DNA of 7,174 nucleotides, from the NCBI GenBank assembly GCA_013140875.1, contig JABFSB010000251.1, forward strand, positions 1 through 7,174, given 5' to 3'. The notes under the pieces were generated by a model. That model was not told where the DNA came from. It was given only the letters and a program-made list of their open reading frames with translations, and did not search any database. Below, piece after piece: positions 6,744 through 7,174 of this stretch (its first letter is position 1; the number at the start of each line of letters is the position of its first letter). Source of the stretch: Acidobacteriota bacterium. GTDB lineage: Bacteria > Acidobacteriota > Blastocatellia > Pyrinomonadales > Pyrinomonadaceae. The position numbers and the translations under genes are program-made.

Positions 6744-6908
6744 ATGTCAGAAGAAAATGGAACGGGAAGCAATCTTATTTGGGCGCTGACCACACTTATT
6801 ATTGTCGCGATGATCGTAGGAGCCCTTTATTATTCGGGTTTTCTGAGCGGAAACAGAAAACAGCAGATAGACGTTGAGATAACAGCTCCTGCCGCTCCGA
6901 CGAGATGA
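6744..6908 (+). CDS. Small single-pass membrane protein (54 aa), unknown function
   Basis: A 54-aa ORF starting MSEENGTGSN and ending APAAPTR. It has one clear transmembrane helix at about 11-34 (LIWALTTLIIVAMIVGALYYSGFL), a short acidic and polar N-terminal segment, and a basic GNRKQ stretch directly after the helix. The positive-inside rule therefore suggests N-out/C-in, or an uncleaved anchor. GGAG (6732-6735) lies 8 bases before the ATG, and a strong hairpin terminator begins 15 bases after the stop, so it is framed as a monocistronic gene. I do not recognise the family. Being divergent from a GlsB-like stress membrane protein, it might share regulation, but that is speculation. Confidence 0.72.
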   Translation: MSEENGTGSNLIWALTTLIIVAMIVGALYYSGFLSGNRKQQIDVEITAPAAPTR

Positions 6909-6922
6909 TAACCAAATAAAAA

Positions 6923-6949
6923 CGAGGCCGGCTGTTTAAGCCGGCCTCG
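6923..6949. terminator. Bidirectional rho-independent terminator
   Basis: A perfect 11-bp stem CGAGGCCGGCT / AGCCGGCCTCG (6923-6933 with 6939-6949) closes a 5-base loop GTTTA. It is followed by CCATTTTAT on the plus strand and preceded by AAATAAAAA, so it can serve both the 54-aa gene and the converging regulator gene. Confidence 0.88.
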
Positions 6950-6969
6950 CCATTTTATCTATCTTCAAA

Positions 6970-7174
6970 TTAGACCCGTTCGTCCAGATTGTGACGTTTG
7001 ATCATTCCATACAAACGCGGCCTGTAAAGGCCAAGCAGGTTCGCGGCAGCCTGCTTGTTACCCCGCGTACGGCGAAGAGCGGCAAGCACGATTCCGCTTT
7101 CAAGGCTGTTAAAGACATCGGATTGCTCTGTTCCATCCGCGGGATCATCCAGCCGATCGACGACCAGCTTCCCA
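6970..7174 (-). CDS. C-terminal part of Fis-type HTH regulator (probably sigma-54-dependent), partial
   Basis: The last 67 codons of a gene that enters from the right edge; its start and main domains are outside the window. The visible protein ends with a Fis/HTH_8-type domain: a first helix LESGIVLAALRRTRG (24-38 of the visible part), then NKQAAANLLGLYRP (39-52) and the recognition helix RLYGMIKRHNL (53-63), followed by DERV and stop. This is the usual DNA-binding end of NtrC-family sigma-54 activators, where it follows an AAA+ domain. Residues 1-23 visible here (GKLVVDRLDDPADGTEQSDV...) look like the linker, and no AAA+ motif is included. Other Fis-domain proteins without AAA+ are possible. 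Its stop lies 21 bases beyond the hairpin that terminates it. Confidence 0.85.
   Translation of the reverse strand, partial: GKLVVDRLDDPADGTEQSDVFNSLESGIVLAALRRTRGNKQAAANLLGLYRPRLYGMIKRHNLDERV

Noticed and set aside
6572..6793. N-terminal extension of the GlsB-like frame to 159 aa
   Set aside because: The perfect AAGGAGGA site precedes the ATG at 6571, the family starts there, and the extension would overlap the 54-aa gene.

Overview
The window is chromosomal DNA from a moderately GC-rich bacterium. The Sec-exported DUF1800 / Tat-exported DUF1501 gene pair, a Fis-type regulator end with a GLYRPRLY-like helix, and the general gene style suggest Acidobacteriota (perhaps Blastocatellia/Pyrinomonadales). 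This placement is inferred from family distribution and there is no rRNA or other marker to confirm it. I see no mobile element, tRNA, rRNA, CRISPR array or prophage gene.

Left part (1-3884): a two-gene operon on the plus strand encodes a DUF1800 protein with a Sec signal peptide and an extra N-terminal domain, followed 2 bases later by a DUF1501 protein with a twin-arginine signal. The two families are habitual partners, and both proteins here appear to be exported; their activity is unknown.

Middle part (3885-6138): a PLP-dependent threonine/serine dehydratase (or serine racemase-like enzyme) lies on the minus strand, converging on the DUF1501 gene with only 14 bases between the stops. Its start has no Shine-Dalgarno. 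It is preceded both by an extended -10 placed for a leaderless mRNA and by a 26-codon ORF with a good ribosome site whose stop overlaps the ATG (TAATG). Divergent from it is a two-gene plus-strand unit: a 140-aa cytosolic protein that looks like a degenerate PD-(D/E)XK-type fold, and a TMEM175-family (DUF1211) six-helix potassium-channel-like protein, joined by an ATGA stop/start overlap.

Right part (6139-7174): a strong bidirectional terminator separates the TMEM175 gene from a minus-strand GlsB/YeaQ/YmgE (transglycosylase-associated) small membrane protein. Divergent from that gene is a 54-aa single-pass membrane protein. A second strong hairpin terminator follows, and then the C-terminal Fis-type helix-turn-helix of a regulator (probably sigma-54-dependent) that enters from the right edge on the minus strand.

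The most unusual items are the coupled nuclease-fold-like/TMEM175 pair, the start architecture of the dehydratase, and the unannotated 54-aa membrane protein. None is proof of a new system; each is stated with a test.
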